The notes: a model not told the origin generated them from the letters alone. A stretch of 64,000 bases of DNA from Microcebus murinus (GCF_040939455.1 NC_134111.1:56066501-56130500), one strand, 5' to 3'. Counted from the stretch's first letter, positions 45,809 to 59,137 are shown. Made by a program: numbers and translations.

Positions 45809-46087
45809 CTTTTACAAACAAGTTTAAACTGCACTCCACGCCTCCGGCGACGTTGCTGACTTTGCACGTGTACGTGCCCGAATCGGAGGTTTTCACTGTA
45901 TAGAGTTCCAGAGAACTCTCCAGAGCTTCTTTGGTAATATAGCAGTTTCCTCCAGAAACCAGCTCTTTGTCACCCTTAAACCATCTGACTGTGAGCGGAG
46001 TAGACCCTTGGAAAGTGCTCTTCAGGCAGACTGCTGAGCCAGGGAGCACGTCCTTTGATCCGGGTTTAGTTACGAAACTGGGTGGTT
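45809..46087 (-). CDS. TTN: TTN exon ~57, Ig I35
   Basis: Encodes 93 residues: EPPSFVTKPGSKDVLPGS, LKSTFQG, VRWFKGDKELVSGG, DSGTYTCKVSNVAG. Slot 4; serine for the B-strand cysteine. Confidence 0.97.
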
Positions 46088-46205
46088 CTAAAGAAGGGGT
46101 ACGAGAAAGAATTTCCAAGAGTTAAGAGCATGTGGTTCTAAGGGAAGAAGGCTTAATCTGAGTATCATCTACAGCAAGAATGAAAATGCAAAGCCTCCCG
46201 CCAAC

Positions 46206-46493
46206 CTTGCACAATCAGGGCTCCGCTGCTGTCTTTGCTTCCCACGGAATTTGTGGCTCGACAAGTGAAATTCCCTGCGTCATTCATGTCTACCCTGCTG
46301 ATCTCCAGAGAGGCTGTGCCTTCCACGAAGGCGATTCTGTATCTGTCAGAAGATGCTATTTCTTTGCCATTCTTAAACCAGGCCACCCTCATGGGGAGGG
46401 AGCCAGCGATTTTGCAGTCCAGTCTGCAGGTACCGCTGACAACGCTGTCCACGTTGCGTAAGGGTTTGGTAAAAAATGGAGCAATGTCTCGAT
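46206..46493 (-). CDS. TTN: TTN exon ~56, Ig I34
   Basis: Encodes 96 residues: DRDIAPFFTKPLRNVDSV, LDCKIAG, VAWFKNGKEIASS, DAGNFTCRATN. Slot 3 (D-type) of the first 6-domain repeat. Confidence 0.97.
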
Positions 46494-46610
46494 CTGTTCG
46501 TGGTACAAGAAGGGAAACATGATCAGTACAGAAAAGTGCGCAGTGGCTTATTTTTGGCCATTTGTTGGGTTTCAAATGAATATGTAGTGTCGTTTCCTAA
46601 AAATACGAAC

Positions 46611-46889
46611 CTAACACAGTGAACGTTGTCTCGCAGGAGCTGCTGCCCACTTCATTGGAAATCTCAAACGTGTACTGGCCACTGTCGTGCAGTTCAGCCG
46701 AATAGAATTTGAGTTGGGCAACATTGTTTTTAAAACTTATTCGGTACTTCTTACTGGCAACCAAGGGTCTCCCATCTTTGTACCACTTGGGCTTCAGCTC
46801 TGGGGTGCCTGTGACTGTGTACTCCAGGGTGGCTGGATCTCCTGCTGTCACCTGGATCAATTCTGCTCGATCAATGATTTTGGCAGGTT
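46611..46889 (-). CDS. TTN: TTN exon ~55, Ig I33
   Basis: Encodes 93 residues: EPAKIIDRAELIQVTAGD, LEYTVTG, PKWYKDGRPLVAS, DSGQYTFEISN. Slot 2; tyrosine and phenylalanine replace the two core cysteines. Confidence 0.97.
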
Positions 46890-46997
46890 CTACAATGGTA
46901 TTCAATGGTAGTAAACAGTTAGGATTCCTAAGTGGGTATTAGGGTTTCACTTTAAAAAGGAAATGGCAATTCAAGGTGAAAGTGTTCCTACACGAAC

Positions 46998-47276
46998 CTT
47001 TAACTATTAATTCCCCAACAGACGTTTGGCTTCCAGCTTCATTTTCAGCCAGGCACGTGTATTTGCCACCAAAACTAATCTGAACATCGGGGATTATCAA
47101 GACTGCAACACCACTGGAGAAACTCATTTTGATTTTCCCATCTTCTTTAATGACCTCTTGTCCTTTTAGCCATGTGACAGAAATGGGTTCTGACCCTCTC
47201 ACCGCAGCTTGTAAGGTAACAGTTTGTCCTGCTAGTGCAGTAAAATCATCTACTTTCTTTACAAAGGTTGGTGGTT
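46998..47276 (-). CDS. TTN: TTN exon ~54, Ig I32
   Basis: Encodes 93 residues: EPPTFVKKVDDFTALAGQ, LQAAMRG, VTWLKGQEVIKED, FGGKYTCLAENEAG. Slot 1, opening the first complete 6-domain repeat; alanine for the B-strand cysteine. Confidence 0.97.
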
Positions 47277-47707
47277 CTAGTTAAAGCAAGAGAGCATAGA
47301 AAACTTATCAGTTCCCAAACACTTTCAGCACCGTCTATATTTAAGAATGTTCTCAAGATTACATTTATCTTGTCTAATATTGCTGTTTCATAGTGTCAGT
47401 AGACCAGAAGAAGAAGTAAAATTTAAGAATAATTACAACTCCATCCAAGAGACAGAGGCATAGAAGATATATGTTTATCAGCTGACAAAATGGCTTATGT
47501 AATTCCCTTTTGTTATTAGATAATAAATATTTACTCTGCTCTCAAGATAAAGACTAGGTGAACGTTATTGTCTTTGTTCCCCAGGTCAAACCAAGAGAAA
47601 ACAATTTTAAAGGCTAGGATAAGAGGAGAAAGTACTGGTTTTCCTTCCATGGGTTAAGAAAGCTGTTTTGACAATTTATTAAAGATACATGTTTTTCAAG
47701 CACTAAC
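47277..47707. other. intron between exons 53 and 54
   Basis: Unique sequence of 431 bases; no recognised element. Confidence 0.6.
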
Positions 47708-47986
47708 CTTTTAATAACTGAGTCGCGACGCAGCCACACTTGCCGACTTCGTTAGCAACAACACACTCATATTCACCAACATCTGCACTATTAAAAGAAA
47801 AGATCTCCAGGGACACAAGAGACTTCTGAGAAAACAACCTGTACTTTTTACTACTTCGAATTTGCTTCTTATCTTTGAACCAGCTAATTTCAAACGGTCC
47901 AGTGCCCGCGATTTCACACTGAAGCAGGGCGTTTGTTCCTCTCACTATGTCTGCAGGCTCAAGAGTTTTGACGAAAGAAGGAGGTT
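47708..47986 (-). CDS. TTN: TTN exon ~53, Ig I31
   Basis: Encodes 93 residues: EPPSFVKTLEPADIVRGT, LQCEIAG, ISWFKDKKQIRSSKKYR, DVGEYECVVANEVG. By its RSSKKY signature and length it is a slot-6 domain of a truncated first super-repeat. Confidence 0.97.
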
Positions 47987-48086
47987 CTACAAAAGCACGA
48001 GAGCATTGTGTAAGTAATGAGTCACAAACAATTAAAAAGGAAATCTTTTCTCAGAGAAATAATGGACGGTAACTTGGTAAACAAAC

Positions 48087-48368
48087 CTTTGATAACTATT
48101 TCAGTACTGCAGCTATCGCTGCCAACGTCGTTCACTGCTTCACACGAGTAAGTCCCGCTGTCTTCAACTTTCACATCCGTTATGTCTAGTATCGCCTCAG
48201 AATTGACAAAAGACATGCGGACTGTGTTACTCTCACTAAGTTCTTTGTTATTTTTAAACCAAGTCACCTGGATCACAGGTGAGCCCTTCAGCTTGCAGTG
48301 GAGGCGTGCTGATTCCCCTGGGAGCATTAAATAAGAGGGATCCACCTTCTTCACAAAGGATGGTGGCT
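48087..48368 (-). CDS. TTN: TTN exon ~52, Ig I30
   Basis: Encodes 94 residues: EPPSFVKKVDPSYLMLPG, LHCKLKG, VTWFKNNKELSES, DSGTYSCEAVNDVG. At 282 bases it is a slot-5 domain, the first recognisable unit of the super-repeat array. Confidence 0.97.
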
Positions 48369-48890
48369 CTACACGAAGTTCAGAGAAAAAGGAAAAGATA
48401 TCTGAAACGTAAACTCCACAAAAGAAGACGTAGACAACAAAAAGACTCAACACGCATAAAATGTCTTCACAACATTTCTGAAAAAGCTGTGGGTACATTC
48501 AATGGCTTTCCATCATTCTGAGACTTTCCCCCCAAGCTCTTGATTTTTTAAACAACAACAAAAACAACGAACGAACTATACCTACACAAAGATCAATTGT
48601 ACGAAAGAAGATAGTTAAGAATTGCCTAGACACTTGAAGTTCTTAGACGAAATTTTAACCAAGCTTTGTTAATAGCAGACGTAATACTAAAAGAACAAAA
48701 GTAAGTGAATTCTGAAGAAGATTAAAAAAACACTAAAGTCAAACAATGCCAGGACTTTCCCGAGCCAAACCACTTGCTGAATGCAATTATTTTAATAACA
48801 AGGTCCGCTGGCTGCATTGTTTGTCAATAACTTTTCTACTGACGCTTCCTTTTAGAGAAGGAAGTGAAAATACATTCCCCTGTTTCTTAC
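48369..48890. other. intron between exons 51 and 52
   Basis: Unique sequence of 522 bases with an A/C-rich stretch near 48548-48568. No recognised element. Confidence 0.6.
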
Positions 48891-49454
48891 CTCTGACGGA
48901 GACTGTGGCTGAAGAGGAGCTGCTTCCAGCCTCATTCGAAGCTGTACAGACATAGGTCCCTGAATCTTTTACTTTGGCCAGAGGAATCTCAAGTGTCGCT
49001 ATTTTATCTTCAAAATAGATCTTATAATCTTTCCCAGGGGGCAGTTTTTGCCCATCTTTGTTCCATGTAACTGTGACTTTTCTGTCTTCATCTACTTGGC
49101 ACTCAAGGTGGATCTTCTTATTGATAGCTGACTGCACGGGCTCTAATTCTTTAATGAAGTGCGGTTTGTCGATGATGGTCAACTCAGCTTGGCAGATGTC
49201 TGCTCCAAACTTGTTAGAAGCCTTACAAGAATAAATTCCTCTATCTTGAATGGTAAGATTCGAGAGTTCTATACTGTGTTTGTTTTCTGCGTGTGAAATC
49301 TTGCGGTTAGGCGAAGGTGAGAGGGCAGCACCGTCTTTCTGCCAGATGGTTTCGATCACAGGGGTCCCTGACACTGTGCAGAGGAACTTGGCGGCCTTAC
49401 CCACAAAAGTCGTGAGGGACTTAGGTCTGGTGAGAAAGATTGGTGGATATGCCT
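48891..49454 (-). CDS. TTN: TTN exon ~51, two Ig domains (I28-I29)
   Basis: A 564-base exon encoding 188 residues with two Ig domains and no intron between them. The first reads FLCTVSG, ETIWQKDG, DRGIYSCKASNKFG; the second starts IDKPHFIKELEPVQSA with LECQVDE, VTWNKDG, DSGTYVCTASNEAG. It starts EAYPP as in human. All other exons from here to I80 hold one Ig each. Acceptor TTGCAG|AGGCAT, donor AGAG|GTAAGA. In human it is the first exon skipped in the stiff cardiac N2B isoform. Confidence 0.97.
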
Positions 49455-51089
49455 CTGCAAAAGAAATTTTCCAGCATTACGTTTAGTCCCCACCAAAGCT
49501 CTTGCTGTAATTATATATTCCAAGACAGAGAAAAGATGAATTATATCTTTAGATAGACATGAGACCATAATTTAAAATAGGGTAATGCATTAAGAAGAAC
49601 AAAAGATTTACTCAAGGAGAGTGTTCTTTATAGAGGAGTGAGACATCACTTTAATTGTCTCTATCAAAGGAAAGACAAATGTTCTTTTATTAAGTAACGT
49701 TGCTAAAGACTTGTCCATTTTAGTGGTTGATTAATTGTTTGAATTATTTGATAAGCAACTCAGCTGATACTTGAATTCTGCAAATTAGAAGTCTATGTAA
49801 GGAAGATAACAAAAATGCACTTGACTCTTCTTGAAGAGTAGGGATATTAAGTGATACGAAGACCAAAATAGTTTTATAAAGTCTTTCTAATCATCGTGTC
49901 AACTGCCTGGAAATTCTTAAATGGTTTAACTTTGAATGCATACCCTAGGCCATTTGAAATTTGTGAAAACATTTAATAGCAGTAATTTCTCCCTTCCATT
50001 CTGCATTTTGAAGCAAGACTTTAGGAAGTTCTTTTTGAGGTTTTTCACGCTCCTTGTCCTTTCCTCTTATTATTTGAAGTTCAGCTATCGGTCCCATTCC
50101 TGAATTGGCTTAATTTGAATAAAGGAACTTCCATAAATGTTATAAGAATCATGCCATGAACTTGGTTGCATGGAGACATTTTGACCACAGAGTGAAAGCA
50201 CTGGTTGAATCATCACTGACCTGTTTCTTAGGATTGTGTGAAATGACTATAGAGAAGAGGAAGCCACAGGGAGCCCCATTTTTTTCATGTCAAAGAGATG
50301 TGCTGCTTTCGCCCTTCCCCCAGATGCTCTCATTCAGACAGACACCCAACAGACAGCCTCCCCTAACAGTCAGTGATTGGCTAACTGCACTGCTGCCATA
50401 TCCGCAAACCATAGTTCCTACTGACACTTTCTCTTGGGAGGAAGAAAGTAAGAAAAGAAAGAGAGAAAGAAAGAAAGAGCTACTATTTTTTTTTTTTTTT
50501 TTGCTAATGAGAGAATTCAAGTATTCAATGAGTGTTAACTATTTGAAAGTCACCCTGTGTATCAATTAGGAAATTGAGAACAGAATATTTGTATAGTTGC
50601 TCTTATTTTTCAGTTAGTAATAAAGACTAGGGTGAGAATCTTAATTTGCAGTCCTGTACTAACTTCCTGTCTTACATTAGGATTTGTTTAATTTTAGTTT
50701 TATATGTAGGCTTTTTTCAGTTTGTAATTCTGTTCTTAATTGGTTATTTGATTCCAAATTATTAACTATTTTGAGACACCATTTATTTTTTAGTAGCCTC
50801 ACACTGTCCTGAAAATTTTTATATTAAGGGCCAACCTAGGCTCATTTGATTCCTTGACATTATTCTCAAGTAATAAATTATTTTTTTCTTTGGCTGCTAT
50901 TAGAAATATGACTATAAATAATGATTTCTTATTCCACATAGGCTCTGCAGTATCTAGCTGCTATGTTACCATCTCGGTGATTGATCTCTCCAGTTGGTAG
51001 GACAAGCACTTCCTCCACCTGTACGAGAAGCAAAATAGGCAACAATATGAAATGAGGAGACAACATCAGTGGCAATGCACTGCATTTAC
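49455..51089. other. intron 50, with UCUU-rich tract and a possible cryptic exon
   Basis: A 1.64 kb intron. The plus strand has a GAAA/AAGA-rich run at 50438-50479 followed by poly(T) at 50485-50502. A 49-base exon-like stretch at 50970-51018 is described in the findings. No transposon was recognised. Confidence 0.55.
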
Positions 51090-51368
51090 CTGTCACAGTG
51101 AGTGTGGCTGTACAGCTGACACTGCCATACTCATTGGAAGCTTTGCAGGTGTACTCGCCGCAGTCCACAACCTGGGTTCTCAGGATTTCCAGGCTGGAGA
51201 CATACTTTGAAGATCGAATAGAACACTTGTCACTCTCATAAATTTCTCTGCCAGCTTTAAACCACTGGAACCGGACATTGGGGGCAGTTTGGATCTCACA
51301 GGTGAATTTGGCTAGGTGGCCCAGTGCTACTTCTAGAGGCTCAATTCTCCTCTTGATCACTGGGGCAG
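51090..51368 (-). CDS. TTN: TTN exon ~50, Ig I27
   Basis: Encodes 93 residues: AAPVIKRRIEPLEVALGH, FTCEIQT, FQWFKAGREIYES, DCGEYTCKASNEYG. Acceptor TTTGCAG|CTGCCC, donor ACAG|GTAAAT. In human the N2B isoform splices from this exon directly to late PEVK, so its donor is a key choice point between short and long titins. Confidence 0.97.
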
Positions 51369-52150
51369 CTGCAAAGGGAAGAAGAGTCCATTAGCATGCC
51401 TCCTTATCAGGCATACCACGTTTTTCCTTTTCTTCTAGCTTTCGTTACTGTTAATAAAGTAAAACAGTTGAAGTTGGTGAGACGGTTCATAGTAGGTTAA
51501 GGTAAGTGACTGGAAAATGAGAAAGATCATTGAAGGCAAAAAAGGGAAAATAAACATTTTCAACATATTCAATCATTACTTTCCAGTGAATTGTGAAGAA
51601 AAATTATTAAAGTGTGATGCTATTGGATTACATGCATAACATGAAATATTCTTTAAATATACCATGCTGCCTAGGAACACTAAAAATAATGTGAAAAAAA
51701 CATGATATACTGTGATGAAGTGAAACAACAGCAAAAAAGAAATAGACACAAGAAACACAAATAAACAACTAATCATGGTTATTTTGAATTTCGGGATAAG
51801 ACTGGGGAATTTCAGAAGGACTAGTTGTTCCCTGATAGCTTTTTATTACATATTATTAAAGTATCTTCATATACAAATAAACTAAGAAACATATTTATTT
51901 GGTATTACGAAACATAAAAATATGTTTTATTTTAAAAATAGGTAGTATCATCGATAGGATAATATACTACCCAGCAAGGCAGTAAGGGAAAAACTGAGTT
52001 CATAACCATGATTATGTCTGTGATTTCTTTCTTACTCTAAATAAATTGCATTCTGAAAGTGGCAGAGAAGTGAAAATTTAGTGATGAAACCTAAATCATT
52101 ACACTCCAGTGAATGTTAGAGTTTGATTCATTTAATCCTTAAAATCCAAC
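51369..52150. other. intron between exons 49 and 50
   Basis: Unique AT-rich sequence of 782 bases; no recognised element. Confidence 0.6.
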
Positions 52151-54940
52151 CTCTTTTTACTACAGTGAGTTTTGCTGAAGTTGCTGCTTTTCCGTTGTCA
52201 TTCAAGGCCTCACAGACATACTGTCCTTGATGGTCTTCAGTATTTACTTTGTCGATTACTAGAGTATATGTATTTTGATCTTGTAAACACTTGAACTTTT
52301 CATCTGAAGCCACCAGTTTACTCTCGAAATACCAATTCACCTCTTTAGCATTGGATATGGATGATGTGAGGTGTACGACGTCACCTTCCTCAGAAGTGGT
52401 GTCCGTTAAGGGCGTGTGTATAACGGGGCCATCCTCTTTGAGTAAGCTGCCCTCAGCTTCCCGTATCTTTTCTGTACCAACCTCCTCAGTACCACTCTCA
52501 GAGGGCTTCTCTTCGTCCTCAGATGATTTCAGAATCTCATCCTGTTTTTCATCAGAGATGGCGGCTGAAACAACCCCATCAGTGACAGTTGTGGTATCTG
52601 CATCTTTAATCTGACTTTCCACAGTAAAATAAGTGACCTCTTCCGTTGAGACGAGATATTTAGATCCGATGTCTGGTTCAGGAATTGCTTCAACCTTCTG
52701 CGAGTCTGGAAAAGAATCCATTGCTTCCTGCAAATCTGTTTTGGCTCCTTGCTGAATTTCAGTCCCCTCAGCTGTTAAGATGTTTATTTCCTCGCATATA
52801 ATAGAGCACAGTGCATCCTTAAGTTCAGTTTTCAAGTTAGCCATTTGAGGATCAATGCCTTCAATAGTGATGGTTAGTTCTTCCGTTAGAGACTTCACTG
52901 AGGTGATGAGGTAAGTGCACCTGATTTGCTTGGGCTCTTGGGTGAGGGTTATGGCCTTGACCTCTACCTTTTCAATGTTTTTTAACCACTCAGAGAAGAG
53001 AGCTGGTTGCTCACTGGCCACCGCTGCTTGCAGAGCCCTGCGGATCTGAGTCTTCAGGTTTAATCGCTGCTCTTCGGGAATACCAGAAAGCAAACTCTCC
53101 TTAGAAAGAACGCCACTTCCCTGTACCTCCTGCACGCTCTGTATTGCTGTGGGCTCTCTTTTAGACTCAGTGGTTTGGTTTGGGGGCATTGCCAAGTTGT
53201 CAGAATGTTCTTCTTTGAGCAGTACCTGCTTTTCCTCAAGTGCTAGCGGAAACCTTAAGGACTTGCCTTCCTCAATCCTGACTGCGAAATCCTGCCCTGC
53301 ACTACCCAGTTGATCTGTACTTTCCATCAAGATTGCACCTTCTTCTGTGCAAGTGTGTTCTGAAGGGACCTGGGGCTCATGGTTTACCTGAGAGATCACA
53401 ATGTCAGCACCCTTGAAACTTTCCACGTGTCCCTCAGCTAAGCTCTGAGTCAGGATGAGGGCACTTTGTGCCTCTTGCTTTTGAAGAGTCACTTTTTGCT
53501 CCTTGTTGGCTTCAGATACCACCTTTTCTTTTGGTAAAAGTACTTCCTCAGACACAGAGGTCGGATAAGAATGTGCTGGAGGTTCTGTTGAAGACTGTGG
53601 ATAACTCCCTCCAGGTTCAGCTACTAACGTTTTCAGAGGCTCAGTTATTAATGAACTAGCTTGTTCTATGGACATAGCACTTGGGAAGATTTTTTCAGTG
53701 TCTGATAGAACCGCCTGTGACACAGGCTCTTGAAGCATTAGAGTATCTTCTTTGGAGAGAGTTTTCTGGGACTGGACGATCTGCAGCTGTAGACTGGGAG
53801 ATGGCTCCTTGATAGGCTGGACGTGAATAGTGCCATTGATGGAAAGAAGCTCCCTGACGCTTTCAGGAGTGGGCATGTCCTGCTCCAAAATGACTGTGGA
53901 TTGCAATTGCTGAGCTGTTAGAGTAACCTGACTGCTCAATTCACTGGTTTGAACCATATGTTCATAAGAAAGCTGCTGCTTTTCTTCTGCAATTAAAGCC
54001 GCTTTCAGAACCGTGTCTTTTACAAAAGCTGCAATTTCTTGCTCTGAGTCAAATGCCTCAATGGCAGGACCCTTGAATGACGTCTCTGGAAAATCTTCAG
54101 CAGCCTGTGGTGTGGACTTTGCTTTGCGAGGGGCATCAGTTACATCCGTGTCTTCCGGAAGCACAAGCAGCTCTGCAGCACAGGTGGCCTCACCCCACAC
54201 ATTCTCTGCTTTACACACATAGAGGCCACTATCTTCCCTCTGAGGGTCATTGACGAGGAATGTTCCAGAACCATCAGTATTATTAATAATAGTATAATAA
54301 ACATTGGTGCAAAGCTGCTTGTTTTCTCTGAACCACGAAATAGTGGGGGCAGGTTCTCCAACCACTGTGTACTCAAAGATGGCAGGGAGCCCTGGAGCAC
54401 AGTGAATTGGTTTTAACTCCTTAAGAAAGTAAGGAGGACAAGGCCCTTCACGCTTTTCCAGAGATTTCTCCACTGCTGATTCTGTGTCTGTCTCTTTGTG
54501 TCCCTCTCCTTTGGAACTTATTTTTAGATAGGCACTACATACTGCCTTTCCGTATTCATTACTGGCTATACATGTATACTCTCCCTCATCCTCAAGTTTG
54601 GTGAAAAGAATGATCAAGCTATGATTGTCACCATCAAAAACAAATTTGTGGTCAACCGAAGGGTTTAACATTACTCCATTAAAGAACCATTGAATTTTGG
54701 GCTTGGGGATGCCAATGACGGTGACAGACAGTGTAGCCACATCACCCATGTTTGTTTCAGCATTTGACACTTCCTTGATGAAAATCGGGACGCTGCCTTC
54801 CTTTGTGGAATCCAATTTAGTTGAATGAACTGGAGGTTCAGATAAAAGTTCAAGTGTTTCTTTCATATTAGATAACTGAAGGTCAGAGCTATAGCTTTGA
54901 AGTCCGTCATCCTCAGCAGACAGAAGAGAACTAGAAAACT
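52151..54940 (-). CDS. TTN: TTN exon 49, N2B region (I24, I25, N2B unique sequence, I26)
   Basis: A 2790-base exon encoding 930 residues, starting EFSSSLLSAEDDGLQSYS. Ig I24 lies at about 54790-54520 (IQWFFNGVML, DEGEYTCIASNEYG), I25 at 54440-54155 (ISWFRENKQL, DSGLYVCKAENVWG) and I26 at 52400-52152 (VNWYFESKL, HQGQYVCEALNDNG). Between I25 and I26 is the roughly 580-residue N2B unique sequence, disordered and rich in E, S, T and Q. It is the cardiac-specific extensible element, a target of PKA, PKG, ERK and CaMKII, and binds FHL1/FHL2 and alpha-B-crystallin (established for titin). Acceptor CATGCAG|AGTTTT, donor AGAG|GTTGGA, phase 1-1. The frame is fully open. Confidence 0.98.
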
Positions 54941-57900
54941 CTGCATGGGGAGAAATGATTATTATTTTACTATAAAATTTTATTTAACAAGAAATAGAAA
55001 TAAAAAACTTAGGTACCAATTGACAGCCTTCTTCTTCTTTATTCCTGGAATCATTAGGTGATCCTGAGATTAATTCATCAAAAAGCACATTTCTAAACTT
55101 TTTTAAGCTTAATGTATAAAATTATACAAACTTATATATACTATACAAATGCAGTTTTGATCCATTTTATTTGTGTTATAGTTTATAAATTTTAAAGATG
55201 TTCTTATGAATTTTCTTGTGATCTAATCCCAATTCTAAAGTTGGAAAACCTGCTTAACTAAATAGTAACAATGGATGAATCCAGGATTATTTAATTGATT
55301 TCTAAAAAGATCCAGAATTTTTATTTATATGTAGGATCTTCTTGAGTTTAAGAACAATCTTATTTAATCATTAAATTAAAGACTGATTATTTCTAAAATA
55401 AAAAATCTATGTTCTAGTTACCTCCTCTAAATTGAAGCCATTATTACAAACAAGGGCTTCTATATTTAATTTGGATTTGTAAGAGAACCACTGTTTTCAG
55501 TTACTAGAAGTGCAAGACTTCTTTTGCCTGTTTAAACTGCTATATTACTTCAACAAAGCTTTTATAATAAGGCATTAATCAAGAAAATAGAAGAATAAGA
55601 AATAAGAGAAAACAATGCCAGCAGTAAAAATTTGATTGTATTTTATTGTGTAAGAAAAACTATACAGCATTATAGAACAGTAAACAAAGCAGTGAATGAC
55701 AGATATTCTTTAAACAGTAAAGATGTTTATGATAAAAGATGAAAGACACATAATTTCATAATAAGGAAATTGATATTGTTCATTAAATCTGGTAGGTATA
55801 TATTACAGCCTGTTACTAGTAGTTTTATCCCCTTACCAAAAAGCAGTTTTATTATTTTATTAGTTCACTTGCATGACATGGGATAGTCATATGCCTTAAT
55901 TCCTTTCTGTTCTAGTGTATAAGCATTAGAAGACAGAACTCAAGTGTCTGTTGGCTATAAACATACTGAAGAGACTTCTCTATCCATGTAGAATACATAC
56001 TTACTTATTTATTATTTCAAGTAAGCCATAAAACCATTGATTAATTTTACATACATAATGGTGACCACTTAACTTTACATTTTGCCTATAATATAGAACT
56101 CATGTCAGCTTTCCCTTCACTTGAACTCCCAAAATATTCATAAAAGAAATGAATGTGAATGTAGCTTAAATGCCTCTACCTGCTATATATTGAAATAGTG
56201 TCAAATGTTTTCCCTTAATTAAAAACATGGTAGATTAACCATAAAAAACAGTAAATGAAATTCAAATGTGCTGAAACATGAAAGGTGTAGTTAAAAGCAC
56301 ATGTAGCAGTAGCAGCTATTAATTGTCTCAACTCAACTATGTGTAATATAATAAATTCTTTATCCAGCATCAGGGAAATTAACATTTCAAGGTATTAAGT
56401 TATGTGCCACTGAGTCAGAAAATAAAAAAGTCCATTTAATTATTTTTGACAATTGATAAGCAAGTCGAGTGTAGATCAGACTTAGTTTTCCCTATTTAGT
56501 CTTTGTTATTCTGCATATCCTCAAGTTCAATGCACTGGAGAGTCACAGAATTCTAATGAGCAAAATCAAATAAAGTCTTCTTTCTTATATGAATAAAAGT
56601 ATGTTTTTCAGCCCTTCCTGAAATCCAGTAAGGGATTGAAACATTCTTTTCTTTTCTTTCTTTTTTTGGTTAAGAAACAGGGTTTTCACTGTGACTATGC
56701 TGTATAATGGTTGAGTAAAGTGTGCTTGTCGTGTTTTTTATGATCTGAATTTCTAATTAATTTTAGGATCCATTATATGGCTAAGAGTAGAATAAATCTT
56801 TAAATTGCTAAACTACAGAATTAGTTTTATTTCAGGGATTTATGATGCGATATAGTACATTATAACTATCATGTGCTCACTAGTTCCACATGATTGTTCC
56901 ACAATAGTGTATCTATCTTGACGGGTTATGGTGACTCAAAGCAAATAAATCAAAATTTTTGGAGAGAAAGGCAGGGGAAGCCTGACTGCTCTGCCTATTT
57001 TCTGCACATTCTCTCTATTGCTGCTTTAATTTGGATGGCTGTCAAGTAATTCCCATGGTGGGAATAAAAAATTGATAGATATAAGAAATATAGTAAATAT
57101 AATTGGGTATATGAATTCTTTTGAAAACTAAATTTAGATTAAATGATTATTTTATGTTTAAAATTAAATTTAAATTAATATATTTAATATGATCATGGTA
57201 TCATATGTCACCTGCACCATGCTTGATGCAGGTGACAAATATAGACAATAGGTAACAGTAAGCAATTTAAGAGATGGAGGAAGGTAAAAGTCCTAATTTC
57301 ATTACTATATGCTATTATTTCTCTCATCTGTTGCAAAACTATAATTTATTCTAAATTATATTAAGATTATTTACTATTAGGATAACATAGAGTCGTATTG
57401 TTGAATGACCACTTCTGAGGTCTTTTGTTCTAACTCCTCATTTTCAGATAAGAAAACTGAATTTCTTTATATTTGTTAAATCTTATATGATAAGATTTAG
57501 GTCAACAATGGCACACTGGTAAAATATTAAAGAGTTTGTGACTTTACTACAATTTTAATTTGGGGAAATAAAATTAAAGAGTCAATTTGGAAATATAAAT
57601 ATCTTAAATAAATTTGAATGCTTATTAATTTCTATTAGTTTTAAAGATGAAATTCAGGGAAATTGACAGGAAAGATTTTATCTTGTTATTTGCATATAAT
57701 CTGAAATACAAATTTACCATATTGTCTCAATTCTAAAAATATTCCATTTTCTTTTTTTTAATTTTAAATATTCTGAAATCAAAATGTAGGTTAAAATCTA
57801 TATGTAAATGCGATATGGTAGTTTCTCTTTTGCCTTCCAGACCTATGTTAAATTAATGCTGCATTTTACACCTGATATCATCTCAAAAATTGAGAAAATA

Positions 57901-58069
57901 AGGTACCTCTGAAAGTGGAAAGATCTTTATTTGATTATTCTGCAAATGTCTAAATGATCTCTGTCCACAAAAAGAGCACAATAGGTCCCTTCAAAACTAG
58001 TGAGAATTAAAACACATTAAAAAGTAAAGCACTTGAGAAGAGGGATTTTAATAATGAAAATATTTCTAA

Positions 58070-58232
58070 AAGAGTGGGAGGGAGGAGGGGATGGGTAAAT
58101 TCACACCTGACAGGTATAATGCACATCAACTGGGTGAAGGGCACATTCATAACTCTGACTCAAACTGTACAAAACCAAATTATGTAACCAAAACGTGTGT
58201 ACCCCTGTAATATTCTGAAATTAAGAAAGAAA
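58070..58232 (+). mobile_element. L1 3' end, lemur type
   Basis: Reads GTGGGAGGGAGGAGGGGATG, CACACCTGACAGGTATAATG, CTGACTCAAACTGTACAAAA and GTGTACCCCTGTAATATTCT, then an A-rich tail. These are 3' untranslated phrases of lemur L1 elements as I remember them. 5'-truncated, plus strand. Confidence 0.8.
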
Positions 58233-58775
58233 AGAACAAAGTTACTACAGTGTGGTATAAATAAAGATCCACTTTCATTTTTATAACTTATCAGCAAAAT
58301 CTTTGATTGTGAAGATTTATGCTGTCTAAAACTCATTATATAAAACTTTAGAAATTACATAGCATTCTGCTACTTATATTCAAATTTGATTAAGAGAGGC
58401 TGGCATGATAGATTTTCTCATTTACTAATATTCAAAAGTACTTGTGTAATATAATTTCTAACTCATGAGCCCTCACTGTTCCTAAATTTGCACACTAAAT
58501 GACATCTGTTTTCTTTATTTACATATACCTTACATATTTCAAATTATTTTTACAGTATCACCAGTAAATTTACAGTATCACCAGTAAATTCAATTGCATT
58601 GCAAGTACTTGAATATTTTTTGCCTGGAAACTTATCCTAATGAAGAAAATAAAATGCTGCATAATTAAAAAAAAATATATTAAGATTGAAATGTAAAACA
58701 GATTTCACAGTCACCAATTGGAAGAAGCTGGTTTTTGTTGTTTGTTTTGCCTGTTCTAAGTTGGAGTAAATATAG

Positions 58776-59137
<362 letters not shown>

